Assembly: GCF_002154725.1 (NCBI RefSeq)
Contig: NZ_MTAW01000235.1
Span: 90,749 to 154,748 of the forward strand
DNA: 64,000 bases
Direction: 5' to 3'
From: Nostoc sp. 106C
GTDB lineage: Bacteria; Cyanobacteriota; Cyanobacteriia; Cyanobacteriales; Nostocaceae
Part shown: positions 56,331 to 64,000 of the stretch, piece by piece
Numbering within the stretch: the first letter of the stretch is position 1
Layout: every line of letters begins with the position of its first letter
The notes under the pieces: generated by a model
Databases searched by the model: none
What the model was told of the DNA's origin: nothing
What the model saw: the letters and a program-made list of their open reading frames with translations, nothing else
Made by a program: the position numbers and the translations under genes

Positions 56331-59300
56331 TTTGTTTCTTCCTTTGCATTTTTTGCTTTTGTAGATGCAGGGCTTCTTTTTGCTTGTTGGCGCGTTGATG
56401 GCTTTGTGCAAAGCCGGGTTGTGCTTCGCTTTCTTGACTCAAGTGTTTAGCCAAAGCACTGATAGTGGGATATTGAAACAGTTCTACCACCGAGACTTCT
56501 TGCTGCAATATTCCACACAACTGAGCATGAACTTGTGCCATCCGCAGAGAATGACCGCCTAAATCGAAGAAATTATCGTGTAAACCAACTTTGTCCACTT
56601 GCAGGACTTTTTGCCAAACCGAAGCGATCGCTTGCTCTATGTCTGTCTGAGGTGTTGCATAAGTGGTATCTAATTGCAACCGCAAATTCTCTGGTGCAGG
56701 TAGTCTCTTCCGATCCACCTTGCCATTCGGGGTTTGAGGTAAGGCATTGAGAAACATAAAACTAGAAGGCACCATATAATCGGGTAACTTCTGTTTAAGA
56801 AAGCTTCGGAAGCTCTCAACCGCAGTGCGTTGCAGAACTTTTAAAAAGCCCCCTGTTTTGAGCAGATACTCAACACTTTGATTTAGAACCCCTTGCTCGG
56901 ATGGTGAAAGCTGAAATTGAATCCCAGCTCGTGTTCCTTGTTGCCAAACGATGTTTCCAGAAAACCACTGAGCTTCGCTTGTATCTGGTAATGTCAGACA
57001 CAAGCAAAGGTGCTGAGCGACAGACATCTCTGGTACTCCCACCAAGCAAGCACCCCCAACGGAGATATCCTCAGTTTTGAGTTTCACTGTCCCATAGTCA
57101 TTTAATTGTGCCAAACACTCGCTTTCATAAGGCACCCGATTCGGTTTCTGTTTAGAGATAATATAAGCGACTAACCGCTTGTCACCTGGGATATCCTCTC
57201 GTGCCACAACGATCGCTTCCCGCACATCTGGATGCTGGCTCAACACCGCCTCAATTTCCCCAAGTTCAATCCGGAACCCACGAATCTTTACTTGGTTATC
57301 GATGCGCCCAAGGTATTCAACATTACCATCGGGCAGATATCTAGCCAGGTCGCCAGTTTTATACAAACGCTCCTGTGAGTCCTGAGTCCTGAGTCCTGAG
57401 TCCTGAGTCCTGAGTGAGGAGTGAGGAGTGAGGAATTCTCCCTCTGCCTTCTTCAAAATAAACTTCTCTGCCGTCAATTCCGGACGGTTGAGGTAGCCGC
57501 GTGCTAACCCAACTCCAGCAATGTATATTTCACCAGGAACGCCAACAGGAACAGGCTGTAGATGAGCGTCAAGTATATAAACTTGCGTATTCGCAATTGG
57601 ATAACCGATAGGTAATTTATTGTCGCCTGGGATACATTCAGCAACAGTGGCACAGACAGTGCTTTCCGTGGGACCATAAGCATTGAAGAACCGACGACCA
57701 GTGACCCAACGTTTCACTAGTTCAGGAGGACAAGCTTCTCCAGCAACGATAATTGTCTGCAAATCGGGAAGTTCCTCTGCTGGCAAAACTGCTAGCGCTG
57801 AGGGAGGCAAAGTAACAATTGCGATCTGCTGGTCGCGCAACAACTTCAGCAAAGTAGTACCTGGAAGCAAGTCGTCCCGCTGGGCTAGAACCAGGGTTGC
57901 GCCAGCTACCCAAGTCATGACAATTTCCCAAATAGAAGCATCAAAACTGAGGGATGCAAATTGCAAAACACGATTATCTGGCTGCACATTAAAAAGCTGC
58001 TGTTGTGCTGTGGCTAGATTGCACAAACCGCGATGTGTCAGTAGAACACCTTTGGGTTTGCCTGTAGACCCAGAGGTGTAAATTGTATAAGCTAGGTTGT
58101 TAGAAGTGACACGAGAAACAGGGTTTTTCTCACCACCGATATTCGCTTCCCAATTGTCTAGATAGACGATAGTTGTCTTTTGTAATGATTTATTATGTGT
58201 TTGGTCAATGCCTAATGACTGCTGAGTTAGCAGCACAGGAACTTGAGCATCCTCTAACATAAATGCCAGACGCTCAGCAGGATAGGCGGGATCGAGTGGT
58301 AAGTATGCTCCACCTGCTTTGAGAATGCCTAATATACCGATGATGGTATGCAGCGATCGCTCAACGCAAATCCCTACTAAAACTTCTGGACCAACACCAA
58401 GAGTTTGCAGATAATGCGCTAGCTGATTGGCTTTGGTATTCAGTTCTCCATAGGTTAGCTGTTGATTTCCCAACACCACTGCTACCGCATCGGGTGTTTT
58501 CTCAACCTGCGCTTCAAATATCTGATGAATGCACCCTTGAGGATAATCTGCTTGAGTGTGATTCCAAAACGGCATCTGCTGCCACTCTGATGGAGTCAGC
58601 AACGGTAACACAGCAATAGATTGGTCTGGATTGGCAAGGATACCTTCTAGTAAGGTTTGCAAATGCCCGACCATGCGAGCGATCGCATCTGCCTCAAACA
58701 AATCAGTGCTGTATTCAAACGCGCCGAGCAAACCACCCTGTGTTTCGTCAAATGCCAGCGTCAAATCAAATTTTGCTGTGCCCGTATCCATATCTAACTG
58801 GCTGTCACTCCACGGTGGAGCGAGGACTGGCATGGGGGGTGCCATCACAAAGGCGATTTGGAACAGGGGGTTGCGACTTAGTTCGCGTTCGGGTTGCAGC
58901 GCTTCAACCAGTTTCTCAAAGGGCAAGTCTTGGTGAGCATCGGCTTCTAGGGTCACTTCCCGCACTCTAGCTAGCAATTGCCGGAACGTCGGTTTGCCAG
59001 ATAAGTCAGTTCGCAGCACCAAAGTATTGACAAAAAAGCCCATTAACCCTTCTAATTCAGGACGTTGGCGATTAGCAATGGGCAAACCAACTAAAATATC
59101 TTCTTGTCCTGTGTAACGGTAGAGTAAGGTCTTGAAGACCGCTAGCAGGGTCATAGACAGAGTAGCACCTTCTTGGCGGGCGAAGGTCTTGAGCGCCTCG
59201 GTGAGGGTTGAGGATAAAGCAAACGGTTGTTGCGCTCCTTTGAAAGACTGGACAGGAGGTCGCGTTTTGTCGCTTGGAAGTTGTAACACAGGCAAGGAAC

Positions 59301-59997
59301 CGCCGAGTTGCCGCTGCCAATAAGCGAGTTTGTCCTTTAGTAGTTCGCCTTGCAACCATTGCTGTTGCCAAAGCGCAAAGTCAGCGTATTGGATGGGAAG
59401 GACGGGAAAAGGAGAAGATTTACCCTGAGAAAAAGTATCATAAAGTACCATTAATTCCCGTATAAATATGCTTAACGACCAACCATCTGAGATGATGTGA
59501 TGTATCGTCACAAGCAAGATGTACTCTTGTTCGGCGAGGTGCAAAAGAGTGACCCGTAGCAGTGGTCCTTGCTCTAAATTAAATGGTCGTTGAGCTTCGG
59601 CTGTTATTAGTCTTTGGGCTGCAAGCTGGCGGTTTGGTTCGCTAAATTGGCTGAAGTCTATTTCTTGTTGCAAGTAGTGATGTTGCAGAGTAGAGTCTTC
59701 TACCACTGGAGCAATAACTTGTACGGGTTGTCCGTCGGCGATCGCAAAGGTTGTTCGCAGAACTTCGTGGCGACGAACGATTTCGTTAAGGCTCTTCTCT
59801 AGCGCTACGCGATCTAAGTGTCCGTGGAATTGTAGAGCAGTGGGAATATTATAAATTGGACTATTGGGAATCAACTGATCGAAGAACCACAAACGTTGTT
59901 GGGCAAAAGACAGAGGAAAGACAAAGACTTCTTCCTCATCAGCACCCAAAGAATTTTCACCAGCCTCAAAAGAATTGGTAGAAAGCTTTTGTATCAT
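56323..59997 (-). CDS. Nonribosomal peptide synthetase module C-A(Phe-like, interrupted)-PCP
   Basis: A 1224-aa one-module NRPS. The condensation domain is about 25-460 (HHIISDGWS active site). The adenylation domain is about 485-1115 (YTSGSTGKPKGV, NAYGPTESTV, KIRGFRIELGE, NGKVDRKRLP). The carrier domain is about 1140-1205 (DLGGHSLR). Specificity residues read by eye are D-A-W-T-I-A-A-V-C, the phenylalanine code known from gramicidin S synthetase. The A domain has two insertions. One is a heptad-repeat stretch (57377-57432) before ERLYKTGDL. The other is a PilZ-like domain of about 95 residues (953-1046) between VAYI and LPDYMVP, in the a8-a9 gap where other interrupted A domains carry methyltransferases. 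An AGGAGA site precedes the ATG. It lies between the Thr module (11-nt gap) and the PKS (8-nt overlap). Confidence 0.94.
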   Translation of the reverse strand: MIQKLSTNSFEAGENSLGADEEEVFVFPLSFAQQRLWFFDQLIPNSPIYNIPTALQFHGHLDRVALEKSLNEIVRRHEVLRTTFAIADGQPVQVIAPVVEDSTLQHHYLQQEIDFSQFSEPNRQLAAQRLITAEAQRPFNLEQGPLLRVTLLHLAEQEYILLVTIHHIISDGWSLSIFIRELMVLYDTFSQGKSSPFPVLPIQYADFALWQQQWLQGELLKDKLAYWQRQLGGSLPVLQLPSDKTRPPVQSFKGAQQPFALSSTLTEALKTFARQEGATLSMTLLAVFKTLLYRYTGQEDILVGLPIANRQRPELEGLMGFFVNTLVLRTDLSGKPTFRQLLARVREVTLEADAHQDLPFEKLVEALQPERELSRNPLFQIAFVMAPPMPVLAPPWSDSQLDMDTGTAKFDLTLAFDETQGGLLGAFEYSTDLFEADAIARMVGHLQTLLEGILANPDQSIAVLPLLTPSEWQQMPFWNHTQADYPQGCIHQIFEAQVEKTPDAVAVVLGNQQLTYGELNTKANQLAHYLQTLGVGPEVLVGICVERSLHTIIGILGILKAGGAYLPLDPAYPAERLAFMLEDAQVPVLLTQQSLGIDQTHNKSLQKTTIVYLDNWEANIGGEKNPVSRVTSNNLAYTIYTSGSTGKPKGVLLTHRGLCNLATAQQQLFNVQPDNRVLQFASLSFDASIWEIVMTWVAGATLVLAQRDDLLPGTTLLKLLRDQQIAIVTLPPSALAVLPAEELPDLQTIIVAGEACPPELVKRWVTGRRFFNAYGPTESTVCATVAECIPGDNKLPIGYPIANTQVYILDAHLQPVPVGVPGEIYIAGVGLARGYLNRPELTAEKFILKKAEGEFLTPHSSLRTQDSGLRTQDSQERLYKTGDLARYLPDGNVEYLGRIDNQVKIRGFRIELGEIEAVLSQHPDVREAIVVAREDIPGDKRLVAYIISKQKPNRVPYESECLAQLNDYGTVKLKTEDISVGGACLVGVPEMSVAQHLCLCLTLPDTSEAQWFSGNIVWQQGTRAGIQFQLSPSEQGVLNQSVEYLLKTGGFLKVLQRTAVESFRSFLKQKLPDYMVPSSFMFLNALPQTPNGKVDRKRLPAPENLRLQLDTTYATPQTDIEQAIASVWQKVLQVDKVGLHDNFFDLGGHSLRMAQVHAQLCGILQQEVSVVELFQYPTISALAKHLSQESEAQPGFAQSHQRANKQKEALHLQKQKMQRKKQNG
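56860..57141 (-). other. PilZ-like domain inserted in the Phe adenylation domain
   Basis: Residues 953-1046 of the NRPS at 56323. The insert begins NRVPYESE, where PilZ has R-x-x-x-R (here R954 and E958). It has DISVGGACL at 977-985, matching D/N-x-S-x-x-G, then a hydrophobic LCLCLTLP strand and GNIVWQQGTRAGIQF at 1014-1028, the usual closing V-W and G-x-x-F strands of PilZ. PilZ domains bind cyclic di-GMP. The second Arg of the binding motif is missing, so binding is uncertain. Confidence 0.7.
57377..57432. repeat. Eight heptad repeats within an NRPS coding sequence
   Basis: Five exact copies of GAGTCCT (57377-57411) are followed by three of GAGTGAG (57412-57432). They encode the Ser/Arg/Thr/Gln-rich segment SSLRTQDSGLRTQDSQ within the adenylation domain. 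Gain or loss of one 7-nt unit would shift the frame. Confidence 0.9.
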
Positions 59998-60008
59998 TTT
60001 TTTCTCCT

Positions 60009-63000
60009 TTATCGTTGGCTGCCTAAGCTATCTGTCCCTTTGTGGAGAGCAGATCGCTTCATGCTATGGGCAGCGCGAGAAACTGATGTAATGGCGATTT
60101 TTGGCGCTATTGCTAGAGTGCCTTGAAGTTGAGCGATGGCTGCTGCGAGTTCTGCCACGGTGGGAGATTCAAATATCAAGCGTAAAGGCAATTCCACCTG
60201 AAAAAGACTGCGCAACCTAGAAATGACCTGTGTTGCCAGCAACGAGTGTCCCCCTAAATCTAAGAAGTTGTCATGGATACCGATGCGATCGCATCTGAGG
60301 ACTTCAGTCCAGACTCCTGCTATGATCTGCTCCATAGCATTACGAGGTGCTGCAAATTCTTCTAATTCTGAGTCGTTTGTGTCCGATGCTACGGTTGTTG
60401 AACATTGCGGTAAGGCTTTGCGATCCACTTTGCCATTAGGAGTCAGCGGCAAAGTATCTAGCAAGATAAAACTGTTAGGCACCATGTACTCAGGTAACTT
60501 GTGCTTGAGAAAATTCCGTAAGTTCCTAGTAATAATTTGAGTCGGTGCTCTTTCTGGATTATGGGCTGTGACAACGTAAGCCACCAGTCGCTTATCACCT
60601 GGTACATCCTCTTGCACGACCACAATCGCTTCTTGCACATCTGTGTACTGACTCAACACCGCTTCAATTTCACCAACTTCAATTCGGAAACCACGGATTT
60701 TAACCTGGTGGTCGATACGTCCTAAATATTCAATATCTCCATTGGGCAAGTAACGGGCTAAGTCACCAGAACGATACAGGCGTGCATTAAGTTTTTTGCT
60801 AAAGAGATTGGAGATAAACTTCTCGTTAGTTAGTTCTGGGCGGTTAAAATAACCTCGTGCTACACCAGCACCACCAATGTACATCTCACCCGTAACTCCA
60901 ATAGGTAATGGCTGCTGATACTTATCTAGTAAGTAGACTTGTAAGTCAGGAATTGGACGACCAATAACGCTTCCTAATCCTCCTTCTAAGTCTGCGATCG
61001 TTACTGGGTGGTAAGTAACATGCACAGTTGTTTCCGTAATCCCGTACATATTGACTAATTGGGGAACCCGATCGCCATGCTTTTCAAACCAAGGTCTTAA
61101 ACTCTGAAGTTCTAAAGCTTCGCCACCGAAAATGACCAGTCGCAGGTTCAGCGTGTTATCAACTCCCAAAGCTTTCTCTGCCTGTATGAGTTGACTAAAA
61201 GCTGAAGGCGTTTGGTTGAGTACTGTAACTTGCTGCGCTAACAAAAATTTATAGAAATCTGCGGGTGAACGACTTAGCCAATACGGTACTACAACTAACT
61301 TGCCACCATATAGCAAAGCACCCCACATTTCCCAAACCGAAAAATCAAAGGCAATGGCATGGAAAAGAGTCCAGACATCCTGTTGGTTAAAGTGATACCA
61401 AGATTCAGTGGCTGTGAACAGACGGACTACATTACCATGATTTACCAATACACCTTTGGGTTGACCCGTTGAGCCAGAGGTGTAGATGATATAAGCTAGG
61501 CGATCGGTTATACAATCACTGATCACGTTTTCTTGACTTTCATTGGCGATTGCTTCCCAGTCTGTGTCTAGGCAAACAATCCTAGTCTGGTGTTTCGGTA
61601 AATTCTCGCTCAGATGCTGCTGAGTCAACAACACAGACACTTGAGAATCTTGCAAGATGAAGGCTAATCGCTCTTGTGGATAGCTTGGATCTAGCGGTAC
61701 ATAAGCGCCACCCGCTTTCAAGATACCTAATATTCCAATTATCGTATAAAGCGAGCGTTCTACAAAAATTCCTACTAGTACTTCTGTGCCTACACCTACC
61801 TTTTGCAGGTAATGTGCTAGTTGATTTGCTCTGGCGTTGAGTTCTTTGTAGGTTAACTGCTCATTTTCATAGACTACTGCTACAGCATCGGCAGAACGTT
61901 CAACTTGTGCTGCAAATAATTCATGCAAGCATAAATTCAAAGAATAGTCTGTCTGGGTGTCGTTCCATGCCTGCAATTGTTGGTTTTCTGCTTCAGTTAG
62001 CAAAGGTAATTCTGAGATTTTTTGTGCGGGATTGGTAACAACTGCTGCTAAAACAGTTTGAAAATGTCCGACCATCCGTGCGATGGTTGCCGCATCAAAC
62101 AAGTCGCTATTGTACTCAAAGTAACCAACTAAACCTTCTGATTGCTCATCAAGCGAAAGCATCAAATCCATATTTGACGTTCCTGTATTTAAAATCAGGG
62201 GATGCAAATTCCATCCCGACTCCAATACAGGCGTTGGTGGGTCGAGAATAAACATCACTTGAAATAAAGGGTGATGACCGAGATGGCGTTCTGGTCGTAG
62301 GGCTTCAACTAACTTTTGAAACGGTACATCTTGATTGGCAGAAGCATCTAAAGTAACTTTCCGCACTCGTTCTAAAAGTTCTGTGAAACTAGGATTATCG
62401 GAAAGGTCTGTTCGCAACACCAAGTTGTTAACGATCAGGCCAATCAATCCAGCAAGTTCAGGACGGTTCATCGCAGAAATGATCGTGCCAACAGGAATAT
62501 CATCTTGTTGGCTATGCCGCGCCAATACAGTTTTCAAAGCAGCTAGCAAGGTCATAAACAAGGTGACTCCCTCGCGACTGCTAAGCGCCCTAAGTTTGTC
62601 TGTCAACTCTTTAGGTATCGTTACCGAATGTTTTGCTCCTCGAAAGGTTTCTATTGCCGGACGCGGACGATCCTTTGGTAATTGCAACATGGAAAGATTA
62701 GCGAGTTGCTTTTTCCAGTAGTCTAGTTGAGGAGCAAGAACTTCATCTTGCAACCATTGTCTTTGCCAGTAAGCATAGTCGGCAAACTGAATTGATAATT
62801 CTGGTAACGGCGTACCCCTCCAGGGAAGCAAGCTACGCGTAGCGTCTGTCTGCGACACGCTGCGCGAACGCAGAGAAGGTTTGCCTTGAGAAAATGCTTC
62901 GTAAAGTACCCCTAATTCTGGCAAAAAGACGTTGCACAAGGAATAACCATCAAAGATGAGATGGTGCATGATCAAATACAACCGATAATCTGTCTCGTTG

Positions 63001-64000
63001 AACTTGAATAGAATCGCTCGAATTAGGGGTAATTTAGTTAAATCAAAGGGTTGTTGTACTTGTTCAGTGGCTTGTCGCAACGCTTCGGTTTCTCGTTCGA
63101 CGGTGGGAAGCGCTTGCAAATCTACAACAGGTAGTGGTATGTAAGGAGTAGGATGGATAACTTGAACGGCTTGTCCATCAACAATTTCAAATGTAGTGCG
63201 CCAAATTTCATGTCGTCGGATAATTTCATTGAAACTTTGTTCTAGGGCAGCTACATCTTGTAACCCAGGCAGGCGAATATCTGCCGCATCGTTAGATGCA
63301 GCTTTACCGGGAACTAATTGTTCAAAGAACCACAATCGCTGTTGAGAAAACGCCAACGGTAAGTTTTGATTCCGAGGAATAGGAACAATCAGAGGTGCTT
63401 GCAAGCGAGGTTTTTCCTGGCTGACAGTTTCGATTTGGGCGGCGAGTTGGGCAATAGTGGGCGAGTCGAAAAGCGATCGCATTGATAAATCCACTTGATA
63501 GCGATCGCGTATGCGGGAAACCACCTGAATGACGAGTAAGGACTGTCCGCCCAACTCAAAAAAATTATCCGTGACACCTATCGGCTGCACGCCCAAAACT
63601 TGTTGCCAAATTTCCACCAGTTGCGCTTCGACTTGATTGCGAGGTGGCACAATACTTACTGCCTCATTTCCACTGGCTGGTGCTGGTAAGGCGCTGCGAT
63701 CTACTTTTCCATTGGGCATCAGGGGCAGCGTTGCTAACAATACAAATGCAGCAGGCACCATATAGTCAGGTAGCTGACCTTGCAAAAAGCGACGCAATTC
63801 ACTCTGGGTAAAAACTTCTTCTGGTTGAGCGACAATATATGCTACTAGCTGCTTGTTACCAGAAACATCTTCTCTATCTATAACTAGAGCTTGCTTCACT
63901 ACTGGATGTTTAGTAAGTACGGCTTCAATTTCGCCTAATTCAATGCGGAAGCCACGAATTTTTACCTGCTGGTCAATCCTTCCTAAAAATTCTATGTTTA
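60009..64000 (-). CDS. Nonribosomal peptide synthetase [A]-PCP-C-A(Thr)-PCP, 5' end beyond the window
   Basis: The reading frame continues to the right edge, so the N-terminus is missing. Visible order (minus strand): the end of an A domain (KIRGFRIELGE near the edge, LPDYMVP, NGKVDRSALP); PCP (ELGGQSLL); a condensation domain (FSQQRLWFFEQL, HHLIFDGYS); a full A domain (YTSGSTGQPKGV, MYGITETTVH, NGKVDRKALP); PCP (DLGGHSLL); and a 30-residue Ser/Lys-rich tail. Specificity residues of the full A domain read D-F-W-N-I-G-M-V-H, the threonine code. The substrate of the truncated A domain cannot be read. Within the C domain a palindromic repeat is inserted in frame (62808-62877). The stop lies 11 nt before the next NRPS gene, so the three synthase genes form one operon. 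Confidence 0.94.
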   Translation of the reverse strand, partial: NIEFLGRIDQQVKIRGFRIELGEIEAVLTKHPVVKQALVIDREDVSGNKQLVAYIVAQPEEVFTQSELRRFLQGQLPDYMVPAAFVLLATLPLMPNGKVDRSALPAPASGNEAVSIVPPRNQVEAQLVEIWQQVLGVQPIGVTDNFFELGGQSLLVIQVVSRIRDRYQVDLSMRSLFDSPTIAQLAAQIETVSQEKPRLQAPLIVPIPRNQNLPLAFSQQRLWFFEQLVPGKAASNDAADIRLPGLQDVAALEQSFNEIIRRHEIWRTTFEIVDGQAVQVIHPTPYIPLPVVDLQALPTVERETEALRQATEQVQQPFDLTKLPLIRAILFKFNETDYRLYLIMHHLIFDGYSLCNVFLPELGVLYEAFSQGKPSLRSRSVSQTDATRSLLPWRGTPLPELSIQFADYAYWQRQWLQDEVLAPQLDYWKKQLANLSMLQLPKDRPRPAIETFRGAKHSVTIPKELTDKLRALSSREGVTLFMTLLAALKTVLARHSQQDDIPVGTIISAMNRPELAGLIGLIVNNLVLRTDLSDNPSFTELLERVRKVTLDASANQDVPFQKLVEALRPERHLGHHPLFQVMFILDPPTPVLESGWNLHPLILNTGTSNMDLMLSLDEQSEGLVGYFEYNSDLFDAATIARMVGHFQTVLAAVVTNPAQKISELPLLTEAENQQLQAWNDTQTDYSLNLCLHELFAAQVERSADAVAVVYENEQLTYKELNARANQLAHYLQKVGVGTEVLVGIFVERSLYTIIGILGILKAGGAYVPLDPSYPQERLAFILQDSQVSVLLTQQHLSENLPKHQTRIVCLDTDWEAIANESQENVISDCITDRLAYIIYTSGSTGQPKGVLVNHGNVVRLFTATESWYHFNQQDVWTLFHAIAFDFSVWEMWGALLYGGKLVVVPYWLSRSPADFYKFLLAQQVTVLNQTPSAFSQLIQAEKALGVDNTLNLRLVIFGGEALELQSLRPWFEKHGDRVPQLVNMYGITETTVHVTYHPVTIADLEGGLGSVIGRPIPDLQVYLLDKYQQPLPIGVTGEMYIGGAGVARGYFNRPELTNEKFISNLFSKKLNARLYRSGDLARYLPNGDIEYLGRIDHQVKIRGFRIEVGEIEAVLSQYTDVQEAIVVVQEDVPGDKRLVAYVVTAHNPERAPTQIITRNLRNFLKHKLPEYMVPNSFILLDTLPLTPNGKVDRKALPQCSTTVASDTNDSELEEFAAPRNAMEQIIAGVWTEVLRCDRIGIHDNFLDLGGHSLLATQVISRLRSLFQVELPLRLIFESPTVAELAAAIAQLQGTLAIAPKIAITSVSRAAHSMKRSALHKGTDSLGSQR
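62808..62877. repeat. Palindromic dispersed repeat inserted in frame in a condensation domain
   Basis: The segment encodes about 22 Arg/Ser/Thr-rich residues between KPS and LPELSIQFADY, which are contiguous in ordinary C domains (for example in the C domain of the next NRPS). It contains a perfect 12-bp palindrome GCTACGCGTAGC (62832-62843) and a GCGAC/CGCGAACG-type second half. This is a common Nostocales small dispersed repeat motif. Confidence 0.75.

Noticed and set aside
57377..57432. CRISPR-like array
   Set aside because: Units are 7 nt with no spacers and lie inside a coding sequence. No CRISPR array or cas gene was seen anywhere in the window.

Overview
The window reads as chromosomal DNA of a filamentous, probably heterocyst-forming cyanobacterium (Nostocales type). 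The grounds are many HIP1 octamers (GCGATCGC), a cyanophycinase, a CpcS/CpeS-type phycobilin lyase, an RRM RNA-binding protein with a Gly-rich tail, a tandem pair of A-type flavodiiron proteins (Flv3 then Flv1), three Ser/Thr kinases of cyanobacterial type, and heptanucleotide short tandem repeats scattered between and inside genes. Genus and species are inference.

Layout. 1-7.7 kb: cphB on the minus strand, then trmD, ispF, an oligopeptide-type lipoprotein, larB, a 67-aa membrane protein and argH on the plus strand, then a 54-aa basic protein on the minus strand. 7.6-8.7 kb is an AT-rich stretch without genes. 8.7-14.1 kb: Nudix hydrolase, alpha/beta hydrolase, CPA1 antiporter, DUF3124 lipoprotein, TrkA-type protein, coaX. 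14.2-19.3 kb: flv3-flv1, rbp, phycobilin lyase. 19.8-25.6 kb: an RND efflux pair and a GT2 glycosyltransferase. 26-30.2 kb: rplS, tRNA-Trp(CCA), secE, nusG, rplK, rplA, an L10 leader, rplJ, rplL and a terminator. 30.2-43.2 kb: a signalling island with three related Ser/Thr kinases that carry different C-terminal modules, a hybrid histidine kinase, a ParDE-type toxin-antitoxin pair, a VanY-type peptidase and an ABC transporter with two FHA domains. 43.4-47.2 kb: a LysR regulator divergent from an SDR/SMP-30/GNAT/monooxygenase run. 49.6-64 kb: an NRPS-NRPS-PKS assembly line on the minus strand whose start lies beyond the right edge. Its visible logic is [A]-PCP, C-A(Thr)-PCP, C-A(Phe)-PCP, then KS-AT(malonyl)-cMT-KR-ACP-TE.

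The most unusual locus is 48.3-49.6 kb. A 243-aa helical protein of unknown function is followed 6 nt after its stop by two RNA elements and then a strong rho-independent terminator. Each element folds as a tRNA whose halves are in the wrong order: T-arm and 3' acceptor strand first, 5' acceptor strand and D-arm second, with both ends leaving through the anticodon-stem position. This is the architecture of bacterial Y RNAs (YrlA class) and of circularly permuted tRNA genes, but no Ro60/Rsr (TROVE) gene is in the window.

Two further oddities lie in the biosynthetic cluster. The Phe-type adenylation domain is interrupted by a PilZ-like (c-di-GMP receptor type) domain and also carries eight heptad repeats in its coding sequence. 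The PKS ketoreductase has His where the catalytic Tyr is expected. All functional statements come from reading motifs by eye; no database search was run.
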